Origin: Fusobacterium necrogenes
Lineage (GTDB): Bacteria; Fusobacteriota; Fusobacteriia; Fusobacteriales; Fusobacteriaceae
DNA length: 64,000 bases
Assembly (NCBI RefSeq): GCF_900450765.1
Contig: NZ_UGGU01000003.1
Span: 620,001-684,000, forward strand
Reading direction: 5' to 3'
The notes beneath the pieces are model-generated. The model saw nothing but the letters and a program-made list of their open reading frames with translations, was not told the origin of the DNA and did not search any database. Below, one piece after another: positions 15,767 to 24,809 of the stretch. Made by a program: the position numbers and the translations under genes. Each line of letters starts with the position of its first letter. The first letter of the stretch is position 1.

Positions 15767-17731
15767 CTATAAATTACACACACTATATACTTTTGATTTT
15801 TTAGTTTGATAAACAAAGACTACTACAATAATTACAATTCCTAATATGTCAGTTACAAAACCAGGGTCTAGAGTTAGAATACCAGCGATTACTAAAAAAA
15901 TTCTCTCTAACATATTCATCTCAGTTTTGAAATATCCAGTCAATCCAACAGAAACACAAGTTATACCAATAATAGCTGTGATAATCTTAGGAACAACTGT
16001 TATTCCTGGATTAATCATAATCAATTCTGGACTTAGGACAAACATATATGGTATTAAAAAAGCTCCGATAGCTAATCTAGTTGCTTGTAATCCAGTTTTC
16101 ATAGGTTCTGATTTGGCAACTCCAGCGGCAGCAACAGCAGCAAGACAAACAGGTGGAGTAACGTCAGCTATTATACCGAAGTAGAAAACGAATAGATGAG
16201 CAGCTAATACAGGTACTACTGAAGCCCCAGTTGCGTCATGAATAAGTAGTATAGCTGGAGCAGCAATGGTAGAAGTTATAACATAATTAGCTGTAGTAGG
16301 AACTCCAATACCTAGAACTAATGATGTAATCATAGTAAATAATAAAGTTAACATTAGGTTTCCATTAGCAACTCCAACCAAAATAGATCCTACTTTTAAG
16401 CCTAATCCAGTTTTAGTAACTACACCTGTTATAATTCCAGCACAAGCACATGCTGCAATAACAGTAAGTGCACTTTTAGCACCTTGGACCATTCCTTCTA
16501 ATAAATCCTTTATAGAGAGTCTAGTTTCTTTTTTTATGGCTGCGCATATTATAGTTGAAGCAACAGCTCCGAGTGCAGCATAGATAGGAGACCAACCACT
16601 ACTTAATAATCCAATTACAGCGAAAATAGGAATTATTAACTGCCCTCTAGCTTTCATAACATCACTAAATTTTGGGATATCTTTTTTAGGTAAACCTCTA
16701 AGTCCTAATTTTTTAGCTTCAAAATGTACCCCTATAAATACACCTAGATAATATAAAATAGCTGGAATAGCAGCAGCTAATATTACTTTTGAATAAGGTG
16801 TTCCTGTAATTTCAGCAAGTAAAAAAGCAGCGGCTCCCATTATAGGGGGCATAAGTTGTCCACCTGTAGAAGCAGTAGCTTCAACGGCTCCAGCAAATTC
16901 GCCTTTATATCCTAACCTTTTCATCATAGGAATAGTGAAACTTCCAGTTCCAACCACATTTGCTACTGAACTTCCAGAAAGTGTTCCCATACAAGCACTA
17001 GAAATGACAGCTACTTTAGCTGGACCACCTGGAGAACTTCCAGATATAGAATTAGCTAAATCTATAAAAAATTCTCCCATTCCTGTTTTTTCTAAATATG
17101 CTCCAAAAAGTAAGAACATGAAGATAAAAGTGGAAGAGACTTGAATAGGTAGTCCCATAATTCCTTCTGTTGTATAAAAAAGATGTTGTACTAATCCAGA
17201 AAGACTTACACCTCTATGCCCTAAAGCTCCTGGAATACTTCTACCAATTAGAGCATAGATTATAAAAGCAATAGAGATTATAACCATTGGTAGACCTATA
17301 ACTCTTCTAGCGGCTTCTAAGACTAAAAGAATTGCAATTCCACCAACTATCATATCCATTGCGTTTATGAGACCTTGTCTCATTACAATATCTTTAAAAA
17401 ATATTACTACATATAGGCAACAAACTCCAGCTAAAAGTCCAAGTATACAGTCTAAAGGATGGATAGTATATTTATCCATTTTAGAGTGTGTAGGGTAAAG
17501 AAAGAATACAGCACTCAATCCAAAAGCTAAATGAATAGAACGAGCAATTTGAGCATCAATTCCCCCTCTAATAGCATAGTATAATTGGAATAATGTGAAA
17601 CAAAATAATAGGATCCAGATTATTTTTCCTTGAAATCCTGATAAAATTCTGAATCTAGAACCTTTATCATATTTTGCTAGTAGCTCATCAACATCATTGA
17701 TATTATTTCTTACAACATCGGTATTTTTCAT
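15767..17731 (-). CDS. Fused TRAP transporter permease (DctQM type)
   Basis: This 654-residue integral membrane protein is a fusion of the small 4-helix and large 12-helix TRAP permease subunits, the form normally found with TAXI receptors. The first 160 residues contain four hydrophobic helices. The rest carries DctM-like features such as GTLSGSSVANVVGTGSFTIP, TGGQLMPPIMGAAAFL and GIGVPTTANYV. TRAP permeases use a sodium or proton gradient. The start overlaps the upstream DUF1850 gene by 4 bp (ATGA), indicating coupled translation. Nothing is missing. Confidence 0.94.
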   Translation of the reverse strand: MKNTDVVRNNINDVDELLAKYDKGSRFRILSGFQGKIIWILLFCFTLFQLYYAIRGGIDAQIARSIHLAFGLSAVFFLYPTHSKMDKYTIHPLDCILGLLAGVCCLYVVIFFKDIVMRQGLINAMDMIVGGIAILLVLEAARRVIGLPMVIISIAFIIYALIGRSIPGALGHRGVSLSGLVQHLFYTTEGIMGLPIQVSSTFIFMFLLFGAYLEKTGMGEFFIDLANSISGSSPGGPAKVAVISSACMGTLSGSSVANVVGTGSFTIPMMKRLGYKGEFAGAVEATASTGGQLMPPIMGAAAFLLAEITGTPYSKVILAAAIPAILYYLGVFIGVHFEAKKLGLRGLPKKDIPKFSDVMKARGQLIIPIFAVIGLLSSGWSPIYAALGAVASTIICAAIKKETRLSIKDLLEGMVQGAKSALTVIAACACAGIITGVVTKTGLGLKVGSILVGVANGNLMLTLLFTMITSLVLGIGVPTTANYVITSTIAAPAILLIHDATGASVVPVLAAHLFVFYFGIIADVTPPVCLAAVAAAGVAKSEPMKTGLQATRLAIGAFLIPYMFVLSPELIMINPGITVVPKIITAIIGITCVSVGLTGYFKTEMNMLERIFLVIAGILTLDPGFVTDILGIVIIVVVFVYQTKKSKVYSVCNL

Positions 17732-18228
17732 AATTCTCCCCCTTTTAATCTATATTTTTTTTTAATAGTTATTGATATTTTTGTAGGTTTATCTCCAAGT
17801 ATGTCTTCAGATAATCTATATTTTTTATTATTTAACCTAAGATAGTGTTTTGCAATAGGAAATATAGCCATATTGATATTTTTAAAATTTCTATTTATAT
17901 TTAAAATCATTTTATCATTTTTTATCTCTAACTTTCCTTCTTCAGGAAGAAATGGTAAACCAACACCAAAAGAACTATATTCTGTCTTTACAAGTTTTAT
18001 GTTTTCATTTTCTACTTTGAAAAATTCTTCGATTTCGGTTTTCATTACAGAGTGTGTATAGCCAAGTGAAAAATATTCGTTGTCCAATTTATAACTATAT
18101 ATTTTTTTATTGGTTAGGTCATTTATTTCTAGAAAATAGATAGTTTTAAGATGAAAAAATAAAAATAATATAATAACAAGTAAAGAGAAAAAAGATAAAT
18201 ATATAAAACTTTTTCTTTTTATTAACAA
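17728..18228 (-). CDS. DUF1850 protein of the TRAP operon
   Basis: The 166-residue protein has one N-terminal membrane helix (residues 9-30) and an extracytoplasmic domain with the DUF1850 signature: FSLGYTHSVMKTEIEEFF followed by SSFGVGLPF. DUF1850 genes accompany fused TAXI-type TRAP permeases in many bacteria, but their role is not established. The start is TTG at 18228, preceded by GGAGTGA; no ATG is available before residue 60. It is the first gene of the operon, behind a TTGACA/TATTAT promoter. Confidence 0.85.
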   Translation of the reverse strand: MLIKRKSFIYLSFFSLLVIILFLFFHLKTIYFLEINDLTNKKIYSYKLDNEYFSLGYTHSVMKTEIEEFFKVENENIKLVKTEYSSFGVGLPFLPEEGKLEIKNDKMILNINRNFKNINMAIFPIAKHYLRLNNKKYRLSEDILGDKPTKISITIKKKYRLKGGEL

Positions 18229-18281
18229 AATAAATCACTCCATTAAATATAATATATTTTATATATCTTTTATTTGCTTGA

Positions 18282-18310
18282 ATAATACCATTTTTTAGAA
18301 GAGATGTCAA
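18282..18310 (-). promoter_or_regulatory. Promoter of the TRAP operon
   Basis: On the minus strand a perfect TTGACA (18310-18305) is followed after exactly 17 bp by TATTAT (18287-18282). Transcription would start near 18275, giving a 5' leader of about 45 nt before the TTG start. Confidence 0.75.
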
Positions 18311-18429
18311 TATTTTTTTAAAAAATATATAAAATAAAGGAATATTTTAAATAGAGAGATTTGTAAAAGTTGAGCAAGATAAAAGCAATATTCAGGGAAG
18401 ATTTTTTACTTTAAGTTTGAAGATTATAA

Positions 18430-18472
18430 AAAAGAGTCCTACTTAAAAATAGTAAGTAGGGACTCTTTTTTT
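18430..18472 (-). terminator. Terminator after the rubredoxin gene
   Basis: A long stem pairs AAGAGTCCTACTT with AAGTAGGGACTCTT (one bulged base) and is flanked by A-runs on one side and T-runs on the other, so it can act on both strands. It lies about 20 bp beyond the rubredoxin stop. Confidence 0.85.
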
Positions 18473-18491
18473 ATATTTTATATAGAATTAA

Positions 18492-18833
18492 TTATAGTTT
18501 TATTTTTGAAAAATGGTTTTTAGAGACTTTACAAGGTGGACAAACCCAATCTTCAGGTAATTCAACAAAAGGAGTACCAGCAGGGATACCATGTTCAACA
18601 TCACCAATAGTAGGATCGTAAACATAACCACAAACTTCACAAATATATAAATCTTTACAAGTTGTATTGTGTTCTATTAACTCAGAGAAATGGTTTTTAG
18701 AAACTTTACAAGGTGGGCAAATCCAATCTTCAGGTAATTCAGCAAAAGGAGTACCAGCAGGGATACCATGTTCAACATCACCAATAGTAGGGTCATAAAC
18801 ATAACCACAAATCTCACATACATATTTTTTCAT
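18492..18833 (-). CDS. Tandem (two-domain) rubredoxin
   Basis: Rubredoxins are small cytoplasmic electron carriers with one iron bound by four cysteines; in anaerobes they feed peroxide- and oxygen-reducing enzymes. This 113-residue protein holds two domains, about residues 1-52 and 61-113. Each has CExCGYVYDP and [11 protein letters not shown] and so a complete set of four cysteines. The domains differ at only a few positions, and the two gene halves are also nearly identical in DNA (for example 18545-18640 against 18725-18820), so the duplication is recent or kept uniform by gene conversion. The usual Gly after the last Cys is Lys in both domains. A clear ribosome site (GGAGG) and a TATAAT (18884-18879) lie upstream. 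The gene has its own terminator. Confidence 0.95.
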   Translation of the reverse strand: MKKYVCEICGYVYDPTIGDVEHGIPAGTPFAELPEDWICPPCKVSKNHFSELIEHNTTCKDLYICEVCGYVYDPTIGDVEHGIPAGTPFVELPEDWVCPPCKVSKNHFSKIKL

Positions 18834-19038
18834 TTTATTAAACCTCCGTCCTCAAAAGTATTTCGCTTAACTAATTTTATTATACACCTTTTCTTATGAA
18901 ATTTATACTGCTTTTTAAGTTTTTATGTATAACTATAATTCATATGGTTATTTTATTTTATATTATTTTTACTTGAATACTCAGAAATTTGATGTTACAA
19001 TTATACTAAAGAAGAATATAGTTATGATAGGAGAGAAA

Positions 19039-20202
19039 ATGAAGATTTTTAAATTGATAGCAATGCAAGTAGTTATAGGAAGTGTGGTTTTAGCTTTCTC
19101 AGGACAGCAAGAATGGTCGACTATGGCAATATATGATAATAAAATACCAGAAAATATAGTGATAAATAAAAAATATTTAGAAGTGCCAGATGTTGTAGAT
19201 TATGTTTTTGTTAGAGCAAGAACAGCTAATATGAGAGATTTGCCTAGCATAGAAGGAAATGTAATAAAAAAATATCCGTATGATACTAAATTAAAAGCCA
19301 TAAAAAAAGTTTCAAATTATGGAAATATTTGGTTTTATGTAGAGGATATAAATGGAAATAAAGGATATATTTCAGCTAATGTGGTTAGAAAAAGAATGTT
19401 TAGATTTCAAAAGGCTTTAGATAAAATTATGGAGTTGGAAGAATTTTTAGTTCAACAAAAGGGGCTAGGAAGAGAATTAGCAAGTACAAATTCATATATT
19501 CCAAATCCTGATAATCAAAATTTTAAAAGAGAAAAGGACAAATATGGAACTAGTTTGGATCAAAGTAGTATTGGAAAGTCTGCTATTAATGGAGAGGATA
19601 TATATATTCCAGATAGATCAATACTTTCTGTAATCGAAAAAGGAAAAACAACTTCTAAAGTCAAAGTAGCTAGTATTCCAGAAGAACTTATTCTTTCTAA
19701 TTCTTCCATCTCAAGAAATCCTAAAATACAAGATGAATTTTCAAAAGTAATAGCTATAGATATTTCAAATCAGAATATGATGGTTTTTGAAAAAAATTCA
19801 GATAAAATTTGGGAAGTAATATCATATGTATATAGTAAAACAGGTATAGAGAGTAAGTTAGGTTTTGAAACTCCAAGAGGTTTTTTTGTAGTACCTATGG
19901 TAAAATATATTATGCCGTATAATAGTGAAGTTGGAGAAAGAGAAGGATATGCAAGATATGCTATTAGGTTTTCTGGTGGTGGTTATTTACATGGGACACC
20001 AATTAATTATGATGAGGAGATAAATAAAGAATTTTTTATGAAACAAAAAGAAAAAACATTAGGAACTTTTACTGGAACAAGAAAATGTGTAAGAACGACA
20101 GAAGAACATGCGAATTTTCTATTCAATTGGATAATAGATAAGCCAAATAATAAAAGTAATGAGCAAAGACCAACTGAGAATGTAATGTTTGTAATATTTT
20201 AA
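19039..20202 (+). CDS. SH3-domain protein with atypical L,D-transpeptidase-like domain
   Basis: Probably a cell-wall enzyme that acts outside the inner membrane. The chosen ATG at 19039 has ATAGGAGAG upstream and gives a signal peptide (residues 1-21). An upstream in-frame ATG at 18925 would only add a poor N-terminal extension. Residues 55-118 form a bacterial SH3 domain. Residues 235-370 resemble the YkuD L,D-transpeptidase fold: VIAIDISNQNMMVF, ETPRGFFVVP, YLHGTP (His318) and TRKCVR (Cys350). The catalytic Cys and an upstream His are present, but the usual S-H-G before Cys is T-R-K and the His-Cys distance is longer than normal. Activity is therefore likely but not certain. The length is 387 residues. 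Confidence 0.75.
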   Translation: MKIFKLIAMQVVIGSVVLAFSGQQEWSTMAIYDNKIPENIVINKKYLEVPDVVDYVFVRARTANMRDLPSIEGNVIKKYPYDTKLKAIKKVSNYGNIWFYVEDINGNKGYISANVVRKRMFRFQKALDKIMELEEFLVQQKGLGRELASTNSYIPNPDNQNFKREKDKYGTSLDQSSIGKSAINGEDIYIPDRSILSVIEKGKTTSKVKVASIPEELILSNSSISRNPKIQDEFSKVIAIDISNQNMMVFEKNSDKIWEVISYVYSKTGIESKLGFETPRGFFVVPMVKYIMPYNSEVGEREGYARYAIRFSGGGYLHGTPINYDEEINKEFFMKQKEKTLGTFTGTRKCVRTTEEHANFLFNWIIDKPNNKSNEQRPTENVMFVIF

Positions 20203-20214
20203 AGAGGTGTAAAA

Positions 20215-20343
20215 TTGAAGAAAATATTTTTTATTTTTATACTATTTAGCATATTTGTAGCTTGTAGTTCAACTGATAAAAATTTTAAAAAAATAAAAAT
20301 AGTTGAGAGTGAACCACAGTATATATTAGAAGAGATAAAATAA
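20215..20343 (+). CDS. Small lipoprotein, 42 residues
   Basis: A short frame starts at TTG 20215 behind AAAGAGGTG, 12 bp after the transpeptidase-like gene, and ends at TAA 20343. The peptide starts MKKIFFIFILFSIFVAC with a clear lipobox (FVAC, Cys17), followed by 25 polar residues. Start, ribosome site and lipobox all agree, so it is probably real, although short. It would be exported and lipid-anchored. The role is unknown; it may partner the preceding cell-wall enzyme, with which it is probably co-transcribed. Confidence 0.7.
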   Translation: MKKIFFIFILFSIFVACSSTDKNFKKIKIVESEPQYILEEIK

Positions 20344-20364
20344 CAAAAAAAAACCATTTTATGG

Positions 20365-20394
20365 TAGAAAATTAATCGTATGTTATGATATAAT
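20365..20394 (+). promoter_or_regulatory. Extended -10 promoter before the DUF116 gene
   Basis: TATAAT at 20389-20394 is preceded by TGA (20386-20388), forming an extended -10 element; the -35 (TAGAAA, 20365-20370) is weak. Transcription would start about 30 bp before the ATG at 20430. Confidence 0.5.
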
Positions 20395-20429
20395 TATTTA
20401 AATGACAGAAAAGGCAACGGGATAAAATA

Positions 20430-20957
20430 ATGAAGGATAATTTTTTTACAAAGATAATTTATGAAACATATTATCTTATGTTTTTATTATCTGAAAGAAA
20501 GAAAAAACAAAAAGAAGAAAATAGCATAGCTACTAAATTTTTAAATTATAATAACAAAAGAGTTTTCAAAGATATAAAACAAAAGAAGATAGAGAAAGTT
20601 CTAATACTTTTACCTCACTGTTTACAAAAATATAGTTGTCCATTAAAAATTACATCAAGTATAGAGAATTGTAAAAAATGTGGGCAATGTGTAATAGGTG
20701 ATTTTTTAAAAATTCAGTTAGAATTTCCTGTGGATATAAAGGTTGCTACTGGAGGAACTCTTGCTAGAAAACATATAAAGGATATTAGACCAGATTTAGT
20801 AATGGCGATAGCTTGTAAAAGAGATTTGATAGCTGGAATACATGATTCTTATCCAGTAAATGTTTATGGAGTTTTTAATGAAATTAAAGATGAACCATGT
20901 ATAAATACAACTGTATCAATAAAAAAAGTAAGGGAGTTTTTAAAAGAAGTATTTTGA
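20430..20957 (+). CDS. DUF116 protein
   Basis: The 175-residue protein matches the DUF116 family. The core LILLPHCLQ is followed by a cysteine-rich stretch (Cys in YSCPL, NCKKCGQC), then VATGGTLARKHIKDIRPD and MAIACKRDL. The cysteine spacing suggests a bound metal or Fe-S cluster, but no biochemical role is established for the family. The N-terminal 50 residues are basic and not clearly a membrane helix. It begins the co-directional run that leads into the TPR and Ton-like genes, with 22 bp to the next gene. Confidence 0.85.
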   Translation: MKDNFFTKIIYETYYLMFLLSERKKKQKEENSIATKFLNYNNKRVFKDIKQKKIEKVLILLPHCLQKYSCPLKITSSIENCKKCGQCVIGDFLKIQLEFPVDIKVATGGTLARKHIKDIRPDLVMAIACKRDLIAGIHDSYPVNVYGVFNEIKDEPCINTTVSIKKVREFLKEVF

Positions 20958-20979
20958 TTTTATAGATAGGAGGTAGAAC

Positions 20980-23814
20980 TTGAGAAAGAAATATTTTTTA
21001 ATAGCTCTTATATTTACAGTAGGAATGAATCTTTTAGCTTCTGAAAAAGAAGATTTAGCCTTTGTGGATGAGTTATATAAACAAAAAAAATTTGATATGG
21101 CAATAGTAGAATCTAAAAGTTTTTTAGATAAATATCCCACTTCTAAATATACTAAAAATGTTCAGGATAGAATAGCTAAAGTTTATTTTTTAATGGGAGA
21201 TTATCCTAATGCAATAAAATATTTTAAAATTTTATCAATAAATAATGAGTTGAAAGATAAAGAAAAAAATGAGGTAAGACATTATTTAGCAGTGGCTTAT
21301 GCAGGCATTGAAGATAAAAAGACAAGTGAAGATTATTTAAATCTAATATCTAAAAAAGATGAGTATTATGAAAAAACTATATATGATATAGGTACTACAT
21401 ATTTAGCTAAAGAGAATTATACGTATGCAGAGGAAAAGTTTCAAACTTTAATATCTTTAAATGGAAAATATTATAATGATGCAATTTTAAATATTTCTTT
21501 GTTATCCTACAATAAGGGAGATTATAATAGAAGTATAGCTTATCTTGATCAATATTCAAAACTTAATGGAGCCAAAAAGCTCATCTTTATGAATTATTTA
21601 TTAGGCTCATCTTATTATAAATTAGATAGATCAGATTTAGCTGTATTATACTTTGAAAAAAGCGCTCAAGATATAGGAAATAGTTATGGAAGAAAAGCAA
21701 ATCTTAATTTGATAGAAATATATAGTAATAAAGGTGAGATAGATAAGGCTAAATATAGACTAGAGCAATTAAAAAATACTTTAGATTATAATGAAGGAAT
21801 TAGAATACTTGGGGACTCTTATGCAGCAAAAGGAGAGTATGAAAAAGCTATTGAGTGTTATGCTCAAGTTAGTGATTTAAATAATCCTAAATTATTATAT
21901 AGTTATGGATTTTCTTTATACAAACTTGATAGACTAAAGGAAGCTAAAACTTATTTTGAAAGTCTTAAAAGTAGTTCCTACTATAGTCAAGCTATTTATT
22001 ATTTATTTGCTATTGATTATAAATTAGGTGACTATAAAAATATTTTAGCTAATAAAGAGATTGTAAAAAAATATTCTATAAATTCTAAAGATATAGAAAG
22101 CATAAATACAATTATAGCTAATTCAGCTTATGAATTAGGAGAATATGAACTTTCTAAGCAATATTATAGGATGAATTATGAAGAAAAAATTAACCTTGAA
22201 AACTTATATAGAATAATTGTAATAGATAATAAATTAAACAATTTAGAAAGTATTAAATTAGGATTTGATGAATATAATAAAAAATTTCCTCAAGATGAAA
22301 AATATAGAAAAAATATTTATCTTTCTATGGGAGAAATATATTATAAAAATGGAATGTTAGATGAAAGTGTTAAAATATACAAAGAATATTTAAATAGTAG
22401 GAGAGATTTTGATATTTTAGATAATCTTATAACTGTATTATTAGTACAACAAAATTATCGTGAAATGATGAATTATCTAAATATAGCAGATAATTCATCT
22501 AATTCTACATATTTAAGAGGAATAGCAGCTATGGGAATGGGTAAGTATGAGGAGGCTAACTCTTATTTTTTAAGTGTGGAAAAAGATGAAACTATTGAAA
22601 ATATAATGTTAGAAAAAATAAAGTTTAATAAATTGAGAAATTTCTTTTTGTGGCAAAAGTATGATGAGGCTGTAAAGGCAGGAGAAGAGTATTTGATACA
22701 ATATCCGAGTGGAGAAAATAGAGCAGAAGTATTAGATAAAACAGCAATTAGTTATTTTAGGATAGATAATTTTGAGAAAAGTAAAATGTATTATACTGAG
22801 CTTCAAAAACTTCCCGATTATACTGAATATGCAAGTTTTCAGTTAGCAGATTTGTGTTATACAGAAGGGAAGTATGAAGAGGCATTATTAAGATATAGGG
22901 ATATATTCTCTAAATACCCAAAAAGTAAATATGGAGAGAATGCTTACTATTGGTATCTTAACTCGCTTATTAGCTTAAAAAAATATGATGAATTTGAAAT
23001 AGGAAAGGAAGAGTTTTTAAAAAGATATCCAAATTCTGAAATGAAAGAAAATGTCTATTTACTAGCTGGTCAATTATATGAAAGAAAAGGGGATAAAGAA
23101 AATTCGCTTACAACTTATGAAAAGCTTTATAAAACTTCGAAGGATGAAGCAGTTAAAGAGGAAACAATTAGAAAAATATTAGATATTCAAATAGCTACTA
23201 ATAAATTGGAAAAAGTTGTTGAATATATTTCAGAAATAAAAAATCCAGAAATAAAGAGTTATTATAACTCGCAACTTTATGAAAAGCAAGGGAAAAAACA
23301 GGAAGCTTTGAAAGAGTATGAGATTCTTTTTGCTGGTACTAAATATAAAGATTTTGCTGGAGTTAATTTAGGAAACTATTATTTTAATAGCAAAGATTAT
23401 AAAAAATCTAGAGAATATTATTTTAGTGTACAAAATTTAGAGAGTACTCCATATAAAGATTATGTTCTTTATCAAATTTCTAATATAGATGAGTTAGAAG
23501 GAAAAAATGAAGATGCATTGAGAGGTTATACTAGAGGATATGTACTTTATAAAGGTGAATATAGTAATCTTTCTAAACTAAAAGCAGCACAACTTAATGA
23601 AAAATTAGAAAAAAATAAAGATGCTTATAATCTTTATAAAGAGCTTTATTCAATACCAAAATTTGAATATAGAAACTTTGTGTTGGAAAAAATGATCTTT
23701 TATACACTAAAAAATGGTAATAAGATAGAAGCAAAAAAATATTATGAAGAGCTTAAAGCATTGGATAAAAAATCATCAGAAAAGTATAATCAATTTTTTA
23801 ATGAGGAGGAATAA
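20980..23814 (+). CDS. Large periplasmic tetratricopeptide-repeat protein
   Basis: The 944-residue protein starts with TTG behind a strong ATAGGAGGT site. Residues 1-20 are a signal peptide (LLAS before the mature start). The rest is nearly all TPR-like helical repeats of about 34-36 residues: for example FLDKYPTSKYTKNVQDRIAK, FLKRYPNSEMKENVYLLA and YFNSKDYKKSREYYF. Fifteen or more units can be seen by eye. The SKYPKSKYGENAYYWYL-type units resemble those in YbgF/CpoB-like proteins linked to Tol systems. It lies directly before a small anchored protein and exbB-exbD-tonB, so it probably forms a scaffold for that energised envelope complex. The exact role is unknown. Confidence 0.85.
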   Translation: MRKKYFLIALIFTVGMNLLASEKEDLAFVDELYKQKKFDMAIVESKSFLDKYPTSKYTKNVQDRIAKVYFLMGDYPNAIKYFKILSINNELKDKEKNEVRHYLAVAYAGIEDKKTSEDYLNLISKKDEYYEKTIYDIGTTYLAKENYTYAEEKFQTLISLNGKYYNDAILNISLLSYNKGDYNRSIAYLDQYSKLNGAKKLIFMNYLLGSSYYKLDRSDLAVLYFEKSAQDIGNSYGRKANLNLIEIYSNKGEIDKAKYRLEQLKNTLDYNEGIRILGDSYAAKGEYEKAIECYAQVSDLNNPKLLYSYGFSLYKLDRLKEAKTYFESLKSSSYYSQAIYYLFAIDYKLGDYKNILANKEIVKKYSINSKDIESINTIIANSAYELGEYELSKQYYRMNYEEKINLENLYRIIVIDNKLNNLESIKLGFDEYNKKFPQDEKYRKNIYLSMGEIYYKNGMLDESVKIYKEYLNSRRDFDILDNLITVLLVQQNYREMMNYLNIADNSSNSTYLRGIAAMGMGKYEEANSYFLSVEKDETIENIMLEKIKFNKLRNFFLWQKYDEAVKAGEEYLIQYPSGENRAEVLDKTAISYFRIDNFEKSKMYYTELQKLPDYTEYASFQLADLCYTEGKYEEALLRYRDIFSKYPKSKYGENAYYWYLNSLISLKKYDEFEIGKEEFLKRYPNSEMKENVYLLAGQLYERKGDKENSLTTYEKLYKTSKDEAVKEETIRKILDIQIATNKLEKVVEYISEIKNPEIKSYYNSQLYEKQGKKQEALKEYEILFAGTKYKDFAGVNLGNYYFNSKDYKKSREYYFSVQNLESTPYKDYVLYQISNIDELEGKNEDALRGYTRGYVLYKGEYSNLSKLKAAQLNEKLEKNKDAYNLYKELYSIPKFEYRNFVLEKMIFYTLKNGNKIEAKKYYEELKALDKKSSEKYNQFFNEEE

Positions 23815-23817
23815 AGT

Positions 23818-24159
23818 ATGAAAAAATTATTTACTATGCTATTTTTATTGTCAGCTATATGTGTATTAGGAGCTGGTGAAGATGTAACAGCTCTTGATAA
23901 AGAGATACAGGGAATAAATAAAGAACAGTTAGAAATTAGGGAGATACCAACAGAAGAAGTTATATTAAAAGAACAAAATATAAATTCAGGAGCTATTGAA
24001 GTAACTAATGATAACTATCAAAATCAAACTCAAAAAATTAAAGTTGTACAAGAAAAATCAGCTTTAGAAGATGAATTATCTCAAGGAGTAGAGGAAAAAT
24101 CTATCTGGAAATATATATTAGGTGGGATAGGAGTAATAGCATTAATAATAGCTTTATAA
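23818..24159 (+). CDS. Small periplasmic protein with C-terminal membrane anchor
   Basis: The 113-residue protein starts 3 bp after the TPR gene. It has a signal peptide (residues 1-19, cleavage probably after LGA), a polar Glu/Gln/Lys-rich stretch of about 70 residues, and a hydrophobic C-terminal segment (WKYILGGIGVIALIIAL) that can cross the membrane. I recognise no family. Tight coupling between the TPR gene and exbB suggests a structural part of the same complex. It should be predicted as co-transcribed. Confidence 0.8.
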   Translation: MKKLFTMLFLLSAICVLGAGEDVTALDKEIQGINKEQLEIREIPTEEVILKEQNINSGAIEVTNDNYQNQTQKIKVVQEKSALEDELSQGVEEKSIWKYILGGIGVIALIIAL

Positions 24160-24188
24160 AATAAAATTATGAAAAATTAGGAGGACAA

Positions 24189-24800
24189 ATGTACTATTTA
24201 ACAAATGGTGGAATACTTATGTATGTGATACTTGTCATGTCTATAATAGGTTTGGGAGCCGTAATTGAGAGATTTATTTTTTTTAAAAAAACAGAAGTTG
24301 AAGCTAGAAAATCTTTAGGAAAAGAATTAAAAAAAGTCATAGAAAGTGGAGAGGTAATAGAAGTATTAAAAAAATTAAAGGTGGAAAGATCAGCAGTATC
24401 AAGAGTATTATTTGCTATACTTGTTGACTATTACCAAAATCCTAACTCAACTGTAGAAAAATTGGAAGAGAAAGGAAAAGAAAGAGCATTATTGGAGATA
24501 ACACAACTTGAAAAGAATATGTGGTTAATTTCCTTAGTAGCTCATTTGACTCCATTTATTGGACTTTTAGGAACAGTTACAGGAATGATAAAAGCTTTTC
24601 AAGCTGTAGCTATTTATGGAACAGGAGATGCTTCTGTTTTAGCAAAAGGTATTTCAGAGGCCTTATTTACAACAGCTGGAGGACTATTTGTTGCTATTCC
24701 AGCTCTGATATTTTATAATTATTTTAATAAAAAAATTGATATGATTATATCGGATATAGAATTTTCATCAACAGAACTTATCAATATATTTAGAAAGTAG
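24189..24800 (+). CDS. exbB: ExbB/TolQ/MotA-family proton channel subunit
   Basis: The 203-residue inner-membrane protein belongs to the MotA/TolQ/ExbB family. It has an N-terminal helix (GGILMYVILVMSIIGLGAVIE), a cytoplasmic domain, and two C-terminal helices with the conserved stretches LTPFIGLLGTVTGMIKAF and EALFTTAGGLFVAIPALIFYNYF. With ExbD it converts the proton-motive force into movement of a TonB-like protein. Length and motifs are normal. The order exbB-exbD-tonB is complete here. Confidence 0.93.
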   Translation: MYYLTNGGILMYVILVMSIIGLGAVIERFIFFKKTEVEARKSLGKELKKVIESGEVIEVLKKLKVERSAVSRVLFAILVDYYQNPNSTVEKLEEKGKERALLEITQLEKNMWLISLVAHLTPFIGLLGTVTGMIKAFQAVAIYGTGDASVLAKGISEALFTTAGGLFVAIPALIFYNYFNKKIDMIISDIEFSSTELINIFRK

Positions 24801-24809
24801 GAGAAAATT

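Noticed and set aside
15846-16184. Plus-strand open frame within the TRAP permease gene
   Set aside because: It is the reverse-strand shadow of the permease, with no ribosome site and no recognisable domain.
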